A stretch of DNA of 34,399 bases, from assembly GCA_024230315.1 (NCBI GenBank), contig JAAERO010000184.1, forward strand, positions 1 through 34,399. Direction: 5' to 3'. The DNA is from Hyphomicrobium sp. Lineage in GTDB: Bacteria > Pseudomonadota > Alphaproteobacteria > Rhizobiales > Hyphomicrobiaceae. Of the stretch, positions 1-10,413 are shown piece by piece. The translations under genes and the position numbers were made by a program. The notes under the pieces are model-generated. The model saw only the letters and a list, made by a program, of their open reading frames with translations, searched no databases and was not told the DNA's origin. Each line of letters opens with the position of its first letter. Position 1 is the first letter of the stretch.

Positions 1-204
1 AACACCAAACGGCCAGACTTGACGCTCGCCAGCCACAGTGGCGGCAAGTGAGGGTCTGATTACCGCAGTTCCTGCTTCGAGGAACGGAAATTGGCGCACT
101 CCATCATCGATGCAGTGTCATCCGGGGAATGTCGGTTTAAGGGTTTCGCGCGTTCCGCGTCTTGTGTGTTCAAGTTTGGAGGTCCCAGCTATGTATTGGT
201 GCGG

Positions 205-789
205 TTAGGATTTCTTCGGTTTCGGGCTGCGTAGGGCGTTGGCGCTAATCAGTGCGAGCGCGGCCGCCCCGAAAAAGAAGATGTTGTTTGCCGCCCAGTC
301 GGGCTCTTGGGGATCGCGCGGCATCTTATCGTCAATAACTAGGCCGATCATGGTGATCAGCATGCCCACAAGCTGGCCGATTGTAAGATAGCGTGCCAGC
401 TTGAGCATGGTTTCATCCTCGCGGCCGGTCTCGGCATCCCGGCTCATTGTCGCTGAAAAGAAGAAACACAGAGCGGCGACGACCCCGGCGGCGAGAACGT
501 ACTGCCACCACTCATGCCAATTCAGAATGAAGACGTATGTGAAGTACATGCCAAGTGCGGCCCAGGCCCACACAAAGCCCATGTCGTGGGCGGTTGCGCT
601 AACGAGGGCTGGAAGGTCGGCACCTTTGGCAACCAGTCGCTGGAAGTCCCAAACGGCGAGGACCGCGAACCCAAGGCAAACCAGTGCCGCCAGCGCCAAA
701 TGCAGCCCTGGCCTATCTGCACCGGAGCTCAGAAGGATCGCCAGCAGGCCGATAACTAATGCCAAGATCCATGTCCAAGTCGACGTCAT
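205..789 (-). CDS. Six-helix integral membrane protein, function unknown
   Basis: I do not recognise the family. The 194-residue product is strongly hydrophobic, with about six predicted membrane helices (roughly residues 5-22, 29-47, 70-89, 95-114, 133-152 and 168-185). A short charged loop follows helix 4 (about residues 116-130) and the C-terminal tail is lysine-rich (SPKPKKS), which suggests a cytoplasmic C-terminus. Tryptophans and a histidine cluster around residues 91-96 (WHEWWQ). The ATG start is well supported by an AGGAGGG ribosome binding site six bases upstream. The gene is divergent from rpsT and has no partner gene in the window. It could be a small transporter, a sensor or a structural protein; nothing in the sequence decides this. 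That it is a real gene is fairly sure; its role is open. Confidence 0.75.
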   Translation of the reverse strand: MTSTWTWILALVIGLLAILLSSGADRPGLHLALAALVCLGFAVLAVWDFQRLVAKGADLPALVSATAHDMGFVWAWAALGMYFTYVFILNWHEWWQYVLAAGVVAALCFFFSATMSRDAETGREDETMLKLARYLTIGQLVGMLITMIGLVIDDKMPRDPQEPDWAANNIFFFGAAALALISANALRSPKPKKS

Positions 790-895
790 GCGTGTCCCTC
801 CTGCGGCCTATTCTTGGGGTGCCCGGCGCACCCATAACAGATTTCTAGGGGCCTGTTCTCCGTTGCGGCCGGGTTCTTCCGCCTCGGCAGGCCCG

Positions 896-924
896 TTGAC
901 CGGCGTTCGGGGGCCGTTTATACG
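896..924 (+). promoter_or_regulatory. Probable sigma-70 promoter for rpsT
   Basis: TTGACC (896-901) and TATACG (919-924) are separated by exactly 17 bases, a good match to the housekeeping -35/-10 pattern. The expected transcription start near 931 leaves a leader of about 120 nt before rpsT. That leader holds a 6-bp hairpin, GCTCGG (985-990) with CCGAGC (996-1001), followed by TTTAA. Its role is unknown. Confidence 0.55.
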
Positions 925-1051
925 ACTGCCAACTAAAGCCGCTCGGAGCTAAGGTTTCGGGCGGCACGTGCATTTCGCCCCGCCGCTCGGCTTGCCCGAG
1001 CTTTAAGAGCAAAGGACGGAGCGATGCCAAAGACCTAGGAAGGGTTAGGAT

Positions 1052-1318
1052 ATGGCCAACACAAAGTCGGCTAAGAAAGCCGCTCGCAAGACGATTCGCC
1101 GAACTGAGATCAACAAGGCGCGTACCTCGCAGGTTCGCACTGAAGTGCGCAAGGTTGAAGCGGCGATTGCTGCAGGCAACAAGGACACAGCGCTAGAGGC
1201 ATTGAAGTCCGCAACGCCGTTGATGGCGCGTTCGGCGCAGAAGGGCGCGATGCATAAGAAGACGGCTAGCCGCAGGATTTCTCGGCTGACGGCACGCGTG
1301 AAGGCGATCGCAAGTTGA
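1052..1318 (+). CDS. rpsT: 30S ribosomal protein S20
   Basis: S20 binds 16S rRNA in the body of the small ribosomal subunit during early assembly. The 88-residue product has the family's usual length and begins with the typical [14 protein letters not shown] segment. It is lysine- and arginine-rich throughout and ends in the characteristic [16 protein letters not shown]. The start ATG follows an AGGAAGG-type ribosome binding site. The gene is monocistronic by appearance: it has its own promoter upstream and a small inverted repeat just after the stop. Having rpsT immediately upstream of the dnaA region is a common alphaproteobacterial arrangement. The identification is secure. Confidence 0.98.
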   Translation: MANTKSAKKAARKTIRRTEINKARTSQVRTEVRKVEAAIAAGNKDTALEALKSATPLMARSAQKGAMHKKTASRRISRLTARVKAIAS

Positions 1319-1323
1319 CAAAT

Positions 1324-1345
1324 TCATGACCCAAGTCGGTCATGA
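1324..1345 (+). terminator. Inverted repeat after rpsT, possible terminator
   Basis: TCATGACC (1324-1331) and GGTCATGA (1338-1345) form a perfect 8-bp stem around a 6-nt loop, starting six bases after the rpsT stop codon. No T-tract follows, so it may act as a transcript 3' end stabiliser or a weak terminator rather than a classical intrinsic terminator. Confidence 0.4.
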
Positions 1346-1962
1346 CCCTTGCGCGGTATTTTCGCCACACGGCAGTTGCGAGTCGCGCGACCCAATAACG
1401 ATTCTTGAACGATTATAAGCCGCGGATTTTAGTGGCGCTCCGGCCTCACAGCGCGAGCAGGTAAGTTGTGCGCGGGTGCTTGCGAAGAGCGGCCTTCAAA
1501 AAAAAATTTGACGAAACGAAACGCGACCGGTGGCAACGCGCATACCGTGTTGGCCGTTGCGGCATGACTGTGGAAATCTTTAGCTGCGTCAGCGGCGTAC
1601 TCCACAGTTGGTGCAATTAATTCATCGGTTTTCCACCGCATCGGTCACCGCTAAAAGGCGGACGTTTGCGCGCGCAACAGGACTTGTGTCCACTTGCTTA
1701 ACGAAGCGTAAAGGGCTAGCCTCTGTCCACTGCGTTACTCACGTTGAGTCAACAGCGGTTGATTTAGTAATGACGAGCGTTGAACCCAGGTTTTCCTCAG
1801 TATCTCGTCCCTGGCTATATCGTCACTTTGATAATTGTATTGCGTATCTTTCTGGGCGCGAGCCTAGGGGGCGGGGTGTTGTTTCCTTGAGCTTGTAAAA
1901 CTCTGTAAATCGGGCCGTCGCCAGAAGCAATTCTGCGGCACCGGCGTTGGTGGAGGACACAG
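1346..1962. other. Gene-free region upstream of dnaA, possible origin or dnaA control region
   Basis: No convincing gene is present in this roughly 620-base stretch. Between 1569 and 1731 there are five TCCAC/GTGGA cores: TGTGGAAAT (1569-1577), TACTCCACA (1598-1606), TTTTCCACC (1629-1637), GTGTCCACT (1686-1694) and CTGTCCACT (1723-1731). The first three match the DnaA box consensus TTATCCACA at 7 of 9 positions. None is perfect. An A9T3 tract lies at 1498-1509, and AT-rich patches occur around 1611-1632 and 1810-1850 in otherwise GC-rich DNA. This is compatible with a replication origin or DnaA autoregulatory region, but many alphaproteobacteria have their origin near hemE, which is not in this window. 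Confidence 0.4.
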
Positions 1963-2406
1963 GTGGAGTCGATGGAAGTCGTCCACATTGAGGATGTGCC
2001 TGTGGAAGAAGTTTGGGGTCGTCTAAAGAGCGATGCCAGCTCCGCGTTGATCGATGTGCGGACGAGAGCAGAGTGGACCTTCGTTGGACTTCCCGATCTT
2101 AATCAAATCGGGAAACAGATTCTGACGGTCGAGTGGCAAACATCTCCTGATAACAGGATCGATGCGGCATTCCCGGAGCGTTTGGCCATTGTGCTCGACG
2201 CGGCGGGAGCGAAGAAAGACGCTGAATTATTTTTTGTCTGCCGGTCTGGTGTTCGAAGTCGCATGGCCGCGGAAGCCATGGCGAATGCAGGATACCAGCG
2301 ATGTAGAAATGTGGCGGATGGTTTCGAAGGGCCACTCGATGCCAACCGTCATAGAGGGCAGGTCGCGGGATGGAAAGCCGCCGGCCTACCTTGGGTGCAA
2401 GGTTAG
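1963..2406 (+). CDS. Single-domain rhodanese-like sulfurtransferase
   Basis: Rhodanese domains carry a persulfide on a loop cysteine and pass sulfur to acceptors such as cyanide or thiol proteins. The 147-residue product is one rhodanese domain. It has the early LIDVRTRAEW segment (about residues 29-38) and the active-site loop CRSGVRS with the catalytic Cys93. The C-terminal GWKAAGLPW is also typical. The loop residues are intact, so activity is expected; the physiological acceptor is unknown. A GTG start at 1963 is preferred because GGAGG lies seven bases upstream. An in-frame ATG three codons later is an alternative. It sits between the rpsT/dnaA gap and dnaA, 127 bases before the dnaA start, and may share a transcript with dnaA. 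Confidence 0.88.
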   Translation: MESMEVVHIEDVPVEEVWGRLKSDASSALIDVRTRAEWTFVGLPDLNQIGKQILTVEWQTSPDNRIDAAFPERLAIVLDAAGAKKDAELFFVCRSGVRSRMAAEAMANAGYQRCRNVADGFEGPLDANRHRGQVAGWKAAGLPWVQG

Positions 2407-2533
2407 CGCACCCATTTCGGAAGACTGAACAGAAGCGGATGGCGCGACCGCGGCGGCGGAAGGCGACCATGCGGGCCTGTTCATGGCAACTAGAGGTGCA
2501 AGTCAAAAGCGGACAGAGTAGCGGGGGTCAGCA

Positions 2534-4069
2534 ATGCAGACGATTCAGAAGACGGAGCTAAAGGTTGCGACTGGCGGTGGTTTGGGTACGGGCCAGAGTG
2601 AAGCAAAGCAGAGTACCGGCGAGCCGAAGGGCCTAAAGGTCCGCGCCATGCTGCGCGCGCGTCTTGGTGACGATATTTTTTCCAGCTGGTTTCACGCGCT
2701 GGAATTTGACGGCTTCGACGGCAAGATCGTCAAGGTCTCGGTGCCGGTGAAGTTCCTCAGAACGTGGATACAATCGCATTACTCGCAGGATATGCTCGAG
2801 TGTTGCCGTGCCGAATTCAAGGGGGCGGAACGCGTCGAGGTTGTGCTGCGCCAGATCGGCGGAGCGGCTGCTGCGCGTTGCGACAATGACCAAGCGGCAC
2901 AGGTTGGATCTGGTGACGGTGCCAACGGGTCCCGGACAACTGTGCGCACTGAGCACGGTCAGCGGATGGCCGGTATTGTGTCCCCTGCACAATCGGTGGG
3001 TCGGACGAATGTGGGCGGCTTCGAGGGCTCGCCGCTCGACCCGCGCTATACCTTCGAGAGCTTCGTGATCGGCTCTTCAAACCGCATGGCACATGCGGGC
3101 GCCACGCAGGTTGCCGAAACAGCGCTGGCTGACAAATCCGGGTTCAATCCGCTCTACATCCACTCATCGGTTGGCCTGGGAAAGACACACTTGTTGCACG
3201 CTATCGCCTGGGAGGTTAAGCGGCGTGAGCCACGTGCGCAGGTGCTGTACCTGACAGCTGAGCGCTTCCGCTATCAGTTCGTCGAGGCGCTGCGCAGTCA
3301 GGATCCGCTCGCCTTTAAGGACAAATTCCGCTGCATCAACATCCTTTTGATCGATGATCTGGAGTTCATGCATGGCGAACGGACGGAGCAGGAGTTCGAC
3401 CACATCATCAACGCTCTGCTTGATGGCGGGCGTCAGGTGGTTGTCGCCTCTGCGCGTGCACCCAACCACATTGAACGTCTCAACGAGCGCATGCGCTCTA
3501 GGCTTCAGCGGGGGCTCGTCACTGAGCTTGGGACGCTTGACCACGAACTCCGGCTAAAGATTCTGGAGAAGCGTCTGGCCGAAAAGCGCGCTGGCGATCC
3601 TTCGTTCACGTTGGATCGTGAGATACTGGAGCTTCTTGCCGAGCGCCTTACAGAAAGTGGGCGCGAGTTAGAGGGAGCTATCACCCGTCTCTATGCCACC
3701 TGGCAGTACATGCGCACGGCGATTACGCCCGACGTTACCACGACGGTGATCCGCGATCTGGTGCAGGGACTCGAGCCGCGCCGCATCAAGATCGAGGATA
3801 TTTTGCGCATCATCTCTCGTCACTTTGGCGTCTCGAAGGGCGATCTGCTTTCGCAGCGCCGTCATCGCTCGGTGGTGTGGCCGCGCCAGATTGGAATGTA
3901 CCTCGCCAAGCAACTGACTGCGCGTTCGTTGCCTGAGATTGGGCGGCGGTTCGGCAACAGGGACCACACCACGGTGCTCCACGCCATTCGCAAGATTGAA
4001 GGACAGATAACGGATAGTCCTCGCCTGAAAGATGAAATTGAAGACCTGAAGAAGCTATTGAGCCACTGA
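2534..4069 (+). CDS. dnaA: Chromosomal replication initiator DnaA
   Basis: DnaA binds DnaA boxes at the origin, oligomerises in the ATP form and opens the duplex. The 511-residue product has a short N-terminal extension, domain I (about 34-110), a variable linker (about 110-165), the AAA+ domain (about 166-400) and the helix-turn-helix domain IV, which contains the signature DHTTVLHA (477-484). The P-loop reads SSVGLGKT (211-218), so the first Walker A glycine is serine. Walker B is LLIDD (271-275). The sensor 1 segment reads ASARAP (305-310), with Ala307 where E. coli has Asp269. The arginine finger region RMRSR (319-323) and sensor 2 GRELEGA (376-382) are intact. A GGGGG ribosome binding site precedes the ATG. 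dnaN follows after 294 bases that contain two hairpins. Confidence 0.96.
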   Translation: MQTIQKTELKVATGGGLGTGQSEAKQSTGEPKGLKVRAMLRARLGDDIFSSWFHALEFDGFDGKIVKVSVPVKFLRTWIQSHYSQDMLECCRAEFKGAERVEVVLRQIGGAAAARCDNDQAAQVGSGDGANGSRTTVRTEHGQRMAGIVSPAQSVGRTNVGGFEGSPLDPRYTFESFVIGSSNRMAHAGATQVAETALADKSGFNPLYIHSSVGLGKTHLLHAIAWEVKRREPRAQVLYLTAERFRYQFVEALRSQDPLAFKDKFRCINILLIDDLEFMHGERTEQEFDHIINALLDGGRQVVVASARAPNHIERLNERMRSRLQRGLVTELGTLDHELRLKILEKRLAEKRAGDPSFTLDREILELLAERLTESGRELEGAITRLYATWQYMRTAITPDVTTTVIRDLVQGLEPRRIKIEDILRIISRHFGVSKGDLLSQRRHRSVVWPRQIGMYLAKQLTARSLPEIGRRFGNRDHTTVLHAIRKIEGQITDSPRLKDEIEDLKKLLSH

Positions 4070-4084
4070 GCGGTTTTCAGTGGC
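4062..4084 (+). terminator. Hairpin overlapping the dnaA stop codon
   Basis: GCCACTGA (4062-4069) and TCAGTGGC (4077-4084) form a perfect 8-bp stem with a 7-nt loop. The left arm includes the dnaA stop codon. No T-tract follows. It may protect the dnaA mRNA 3' end or reduce read-through. Confidence 0.4.
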
Positions 4085-4132
4085 CGACTGGTCAGCCGTG
4101 CCCGGGCAAGGCGCGGCGAATCGGACCGGAGT

Positions 4133-4160
4133 GGGGCGGCGTCGGCATTGACGCCGCTCC
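4133..4160 (+). terminator. Strong GC-rich hairpin between dnaA and dnaN
   Basis: GGGGCGGCGTC (4133-4143) pairs with GACGCCGCTCC (4150-4160) to give 11 bp, including one G-T wobble, around a 6-nt loop. It lies 64 bases after the dnaA stop and about 200 before dnaN. There is no clear T-run, so Rho-independent termination is uncertain, but two successive hairpins suggest that dnaA and dnaN are at least partly uncoupled. Confidence 0.4.
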
Positions 4161-4363
4161 TAAGCCGTTGGTACCCTCTGATAATATGAGCTTACACCGT
4201 CGCCCCTTGAAAAAGTCGGCGGCATCGGGTCAAGTTATCTAAGCGCGAATCCTCATTCAGTTTAGTGGTCCCAGCCTCCGCGGCTCACCGTCTCGCGAAA
4301 GGGCAGCCTTATGGCCTCTACAGGGACGAGGCTAGCCTCCCAGAATGCGCCGAGGAACAAGCC

Positions 4364-5482
4364 ATGTGGCTAGTGATTGAACGTGGTGAACTTTTGCGGG
4401 CGCTCGGCCACGTAACGAGTGTCGTTGAACGGCGTACGACGATCCCCATTCTATCCAACGTGCTGTTGCGAACACGTGATTCGACCCTAGAGTTCAAAGC
4501 CACAGATCTTGAGCGCGAGGTCATCGAGTCGGTTGCAGCCGACGTGAGCGCCCCCGGCGCCGTCACGGTTTCTGCGCACATTCTGCATGACATTGTGCGC
4601 AAGCTTCCCGACGGCAGCCAGGTCGACATTCGTAGAGACGCGGAAAAGGAGCGCCTGACGCTCGCCGCTGGCCAGGCGCGGTTCGCGTTGCAAACGCTTC
4701 CCGCCGAGGATTTTCCTGACATTGCCGTCGGCCAGCTAAGCCATGAGTTTGAACTTGGCGCGCAAGACCTAAAACGACTCATCGATAAAACGCGCTTTGC
4801 CATCTCGACTGAGGAGACGCGCTACTATTTGAATGGCATCTACCTGCACACGGCGCAGGCCGACAAGGCGGCAACGCTGCGTGCGGTGGCAACAGACGGT
4901 CACCGGCTTGCCCAAGTCGAGTTGCCCGTTCCCAAGGGTGCCGATGGCATGCCAGGCGTCATTGTCCCACGCAAGACCGTGAACGAACTGCACCGGCTGC
5001 TTGAGGACAGCACGGCGACGATAAAGATCGGTGTAAGCCAAGCGAAAGTACGCTTCGAGATCGGCACCGTGACACTCACGTCGAAACTGATCGATGGAAC
5101 ATTTCCTGACTACGGGCGCGTCATTCCGCAAGGCAACGACAAGGAGATGAAAGTCTCCAACGCGGAATTTATAGGTGCTGTCGATCGTGTGTCGACGATC
5201 GCGAGTGAGCGCGGACGTGCCGTCAAGCTCAACATCACGCCCAATAAGCTCATTCTGTCGGTCAACAACCCAGAGGGCGGTAGCGCAACCGAGGAGATCA
5301 GTGTGGCATACTCGGCCGATCCGCTCGAGATTGGATTCAACGCTCGCTATCTGCTCGATATTGCCGGTCAGCTCGAGGGTGAAGAGGCCTGCTTCAAGCT
5401 TGCTGATCCGGGCTCTCCCACCATGGTGCGGGACGCAGACGACGAGTCAGCGCTTTACGTGCTGATGCCAATGCGGGTGTAG
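4364..5482 (+). CDS. dnaN: DNA polymerase III beta sliding clamp
   Basis: The beta clamp encircles DNA as a dimer and tethers polymerase III and other replication and repair proteins. From the ATG at 4364 the product is 372 residues, the family's usual length. It begins MWLVIERGELLRAL, matching the normal N-terminus, and contains the characteristic segment ERRTTIPILSNVLL near residues 24-37. It ends in VLMPMRV, typical of the clamp's C-terminal protein-binding region. The frame is open further upstream to 4265, but those 33 residues do not resemble the family. GAGGAA lies 7 bases before the chosen ATG, which decides the start. recF follows after 3 bases, so the two are probably co-transcribed. 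Confidence 0.97.
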   Translation: MWLVIERGELLRALGHVTSVVERRTTIPILSNVLLRTRDSTLEFKATDLEREVIESVAADVSAPGAVTVSAHILHDIVRKLPDGSQVDIRRDAEKERLTLAAGQARFALQTLPAEDFPDIAVGQLSHEFELGAQDLKRLIDKTRFAISTEETRYYLNGIYLHTAQADKAATLRAVATDGHRLAQVELPVPKGADGMPGVIVPRKTVNELHRLLEDSTATIKIGVSQAKVRFEIGTVTLTSKLIDGTFPDYGRVIPQGNDKEMKVSNAEFIGAVDRVSTIASERGRAVKLNITPNKLILSVNNPEGGSATEEISVAYSADPLEIGFNARYLLDIAGQLEGEEACFKLADPGSPTMVRDADDESALYVLMPMRV

Positions 5483-5485
5483 CCC

Positions 5486-6697
5486 GTGGAGGCAGCAGCC
5501 GGGCGGGCGCCCACGCCCAAACAAAGCGCCTCCGCCGCAAGGCTATGGGTTGAGCGCCTGACGCTCACGAATTTCCGTAACTACGCCAATACCGTTCTGG
5601 AAGTTGGACCGGGGCCGCAGGTCCTCATCGGCGCCAATGGTGCGGGCAAGACTAATCTTCTCGAAGCCGTCTCACTGTTGGCGCCCGGGCGTGGTCTGCG
5701 CCGGGCGGCCTTTCCTGAACTAACGCGTGGCGCTAACGGTGGCGGTTGGGCGGTTGCGGCGCGCGTGCATACCCATCTTGGCCAAGTTGATATCGGGACA
5801 GGGCTGGCGCCGCCGCAAGAGTCTGGCGAACGCTCTAGCCGCCTTGTGCGCATCGACGGGGAGAGGATTGGCGGCTCGGGCGCGCTGGCCGACTACGTCG
5901 AGATGGTGTGGCTGACGCCCGCCATGGATGGCTTATTCATGGGGCCGGGATCAGAACGCCGCCGCTTTCTCGACCGGCTCATTCTTTGTTTCGATCCGAG
6001 CTATCGCAAGCTTGCGGGGCGTTTTGAGCGCGCCATGCAACAGCGCAACCGCTTGCTTGCCGACGGCGTGCGCGAAGCCGCGCGCTTTGAGGGTCTGGAG
6101 CAGGTGATGGCGGAGACCGGCACGGCGATTGCCGCCGCACGCGCTGAAGCTGTGGCGGGCCTTTCGTCCATTACGGCTGAGCGACAGGTGCGCGATCCAA
6201 GCTCGCCGTTTCCATGGGCGGGGCTTGCAATTGAAGGTTCGCTCGAAGCTGATCTCGCCCGGTTGACCGCCGTCGAGGTGGAGGACGCCTACGCGGCGAT
6301 CCTACGTGACACTCGCGAGCGCGACCGGGCTGCGGGACGCACCCTTGAGGGGCCGCACCGTTCTGATCTTCTGGTGTCGCACGGACCCAAGGAGTTGCCC
6401 GCGCGCCTTTGCTCCACCGGAGAGCAGAAGGCGCTGCTTTTGGGCCTCGTCCTCGCCCATGCCGAACTCGTTGCGCGTCGCTGCGAGGGGGTCGCTCCCA
6501 TACTGCTTCTCGACGAGATCACGGCGCATCTGGACGAGGCGCGCCGGGCGGCGCTCTTCGATGAGATTCTGCGTCTTGGGGCTCAGTCGTGGATGACTGG
6601 AACGGATCAAGGATCGTTCGCCGCACTGCGCGAAAATGCTTGCTTTTTGCAGGTTGAGGATGGGGCTTTGACAGGGTTCGTTGCTGCATCCGGCTGA
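5486..6697 (+). CDS. recF: DNA replication and repair protein RecF
   Basis: RecF is an SMC/ABC-like ATPase that helps load RecA at gapped DNA together with RecO and RecR. The 403-residue protein has Walker A GANGAGKT (49-56), the ABC signature region STGEQKALLL (about 310-319), and Walker B ILLLDEITAHLD with Asp343 and Glu344. The core family start (WVERLTLTNFRNY) begins at residue 21. The preceding 20 residues are low-complexity, Ala- and Pro-rich. The only in-frame start that covers the core is a GTG at 5486, three bases after the dnaN stop and without a clear ribosome binding site. Translational coupling to dnaN is therefore likely. The exact start is less sure than the identity. Confidence 0.95.
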   Translation: MEAAAGRAPTPKQSASAARLWVERLTLTNFRNYANTVLEVGPGPQVLIGANGAGKTNLLEAVSLLAPGRGLRRAAFPELTRGANGGGWAVAARVHTHLGQVDIGTGLAPPQESGERSSRLVRIDGERIGGSGALADYVEMVWLTPAMDGLFMGPGSERRRFLDRLILCFDPSYRKLAGRFERAMQQRNRLLADGVREAARFEGLEQVMAETGTAIAAARAEAVAGLSSITAERQVRDPSSPFPWAGLAIEGSLEADLARLTAVEVEDAYAAILRDTRERDRAAGRTLEGPHRSDLLVSHGPKELPARLCSTGEQKALLLGLVLAHAELVARRCEGVAPILLLDEITAHLDEARRAALFDEILRLGAQSWMTGTDQGSFAALRENACFLQVEDGALTGFVAASG

Positions 6698-6804
6698 GCA
6701 GATATGGTCACGCTACAACCCATTGAAAAGCATATTCTTTCCATTGGGAGCGATGAGTTCCGAGCCTGCATTTTCACGATGCAACGGCTGGTTCCGTGGT
6801 ATAA

Positions 6805-9285
<2,481 letters not shown>

Positions 9286-9396
9286 GCGTGCTCCCCATTC
9301 TGCTTTCGCTCGATCTAGCGCAAGGTCGCGCACAGCCGAAGATCACGCTGTTGGGGCGGCGTTCAAGCAGATCAGGGTGCAGATTAAGCGTGTGTG

Positions 9397-10158
9397 TCAG
9401 CCCGATTTGCGCTCAGCTAGGCCGTATCGGTGAAGATAGAGGCCGTAGCGCTGTAGCCAAAGCTTGGCCTCTTGCATGCGCGGCATCGTACTTTCTACCA
9501 GCGCCCAGAATTTCGGGCCGTGGTTCATTTCGACGAGGTGCGCGATCTCGTGGGCAGCTACGTAGTCGAGCACAAAGGGCGGTGCGAGAATAAGTCGCCA
9601 TGAGAACGAGAGTACTCCCGTCGTTGAACAGGAGCCCCATCGGCTGGATTGATCGCGAACAGCGATGCGCTTGGCGGTGACGCCCAATTTTCGCGAATGA
9701 TGAATGATGTGGCCATCGAGATCGCGCCCTGCCTCCTCGAATAGCCAATCGCGCAAACGTCGCGGCGCATGCTCGACATGACCACTGACGCGGAGCTCGG
9801 GAAATCCCGTCTTCGACTGGCTGCGCTGAACGACGCCGCCCGTTTCACGTTTCCGCGCGAACACGAGCCGATGAATCTTGCCGCGCAAAGGCAACAGCGC
9901 ACCTTCGTGAAATGGAACGGGGTGGGGCACGCGATCAAGATGCTCGCGCACCCAATCGATATTGCGGATGATGAAGGAGTCGGCTTCGTTGAGGTCGCAT
10001 TGCACGGGAAGCGTTACGATTACGGCGCGCCGTGTGCGACTGACGCGAAGCGTCAGACGACGCGCACCGGCGTGCCTGCGAACCTCGACTGGAGCACCGA
10101 TCTCATCGAGCTCAGTTGGTTTCGATAAGGCTTCCGCGGGTGCCACGGTTTGCCGCAT
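9397..10158 (-). CDS. YgjP-type (DUF45) zinc metal-dependent hydrolase
   Basis: The 253-residue protein belongs to the YgjP/DUF45 group of SprT- or M48-like putative zinc metalloproteins. The HExxH zinc motif is at residues 203-207 (HEIAH), followed by the downstream NHGPKFW with a probable third ligand at His213. The family's DQSSRWGSCS segment is at 169-178. No membrane segment is seen. Peptidase activity is inferred from the motif; the substrate is not known. I chose the ATG at 10158 because GAGGG lies five bases upstream. The frame also opens at ATG 10215 and TTG 10221, neither with a good ribosome binding site. It lies downstream of senC on the same strand but is separated by a hairpin, so it is probably an independent unit. 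Confidence 0.85.
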   Translation of the reverse strand: MRQTVAPAEALSKPTELDEIGAPVEVRRHAGARRLTLRVSRTRRAVIVTLPVQCDLNEADSFIIRNIDWVREHLDRVPHPVPFHEGALLPLRGKIHRLVFARKRETGGVVQRSQSKTGFPELRVSGHVEHAPRRLRDWLFEEAGRDLDGHIIHHSRKLGVTAKRIAVRDQSSRWGSCSTTGVLSFSWRLILAPPFVLDYVAAHEIAHLVEMNHGPKFWALVESTMPRMQEAKLWLQRYGLYLHRYGLAERKSG

Positions 10159-10348
10159 ATATCCCTCGCGCTGAACAAATGATGGACCGACTCGGAAGTG
10201 ACGAGTTAAGCCCATGCTCAACTTATTTGGCTTGCTTCCCCAAATTCAGATTTAGCTAAAGATTGCGCGACAAGCCAGTGACAATGCGCAAGAGCACAGA
10301 CAACGTGGCTAGACTGTGGCCGGCGCGCCGCTTCGGCTTGAGGCCAAA

Positions 10349-10366
10349 CGCACATGTGCATGTGCG
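10349..10366. repeat. Perfect 18-bp palindrome between senC and the hydrolase gene
   Basis: CGCACATG (10349-10356) and CATGTGCG (10359-10366) are exact inverted repeats around TG. The site is either an operator-like dyad for the downstream minus-strand hydrolase gene, whose start is about 190 bases away, or a second transcript-end hairpin after senC. It does not match an operator that I recognise. Confidence 0.45.
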
Positions 10367-10390
10367 AAACGAGGTTGGCGCTTTGTTCGC

Positions 10391-10413
10391 GCGATTGCGT
10401 ATGGCGCAATCGC
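10391..10413 (-). terminator. Hairpin immediately after senC
   Basis: GCGATTGCG (10391-10399) and CGCAATCGC (10405-10413) form a perfect 9-bp stem with a 5-nt loop. On the minus strand it begins at the base after the senC stop codon. There is no T-tract, so it may work with Rho or as an mRNA 3' stabiliser. Confidence 0.5.

Noticed and set aside
1-204. Possible end of a gene at the left edge
   Set aside because: No open frame with recognisable protein content reaches the edge; I see only non-coding sequence.
401-952. Long plus-strand open frame opposite the membrane protein gene
   Set aside because: It is antisense to a gene with a strong ribosome binding site and hydrophobic helices; its own product is basic, low-complexity and unrecognisable.
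1698-1712. TTAA-N7-TAAA resembling a CtrA binding site
   Set aside because: One mismatch to a short degenerate consensus, and no second site nearby; too weak to list.
1400-2546. GANTC (CcrM) sites near dnaA at 1400, 1746, 1966 and 2542
   Set aside because: Four sites in about 1.15 kb is close to the chance expectation, so no enrichment can be claimed even though GcrA is present in the window.
4265-4363. Upstream extension of dnaN from a GTG
   Set aside because: The extra 33 residues do not match the clamp family, while ATG 4364 has a good ribosome binding site and the normal N-terminus.
9288-9593. Plus-strand frame of 101 codons starting right after gyrB
   Set aside because: Most of it lies opposite the YgjP-type hydrolase gene, and its composition is arginine/serine-rich as expected for a shadow frame.
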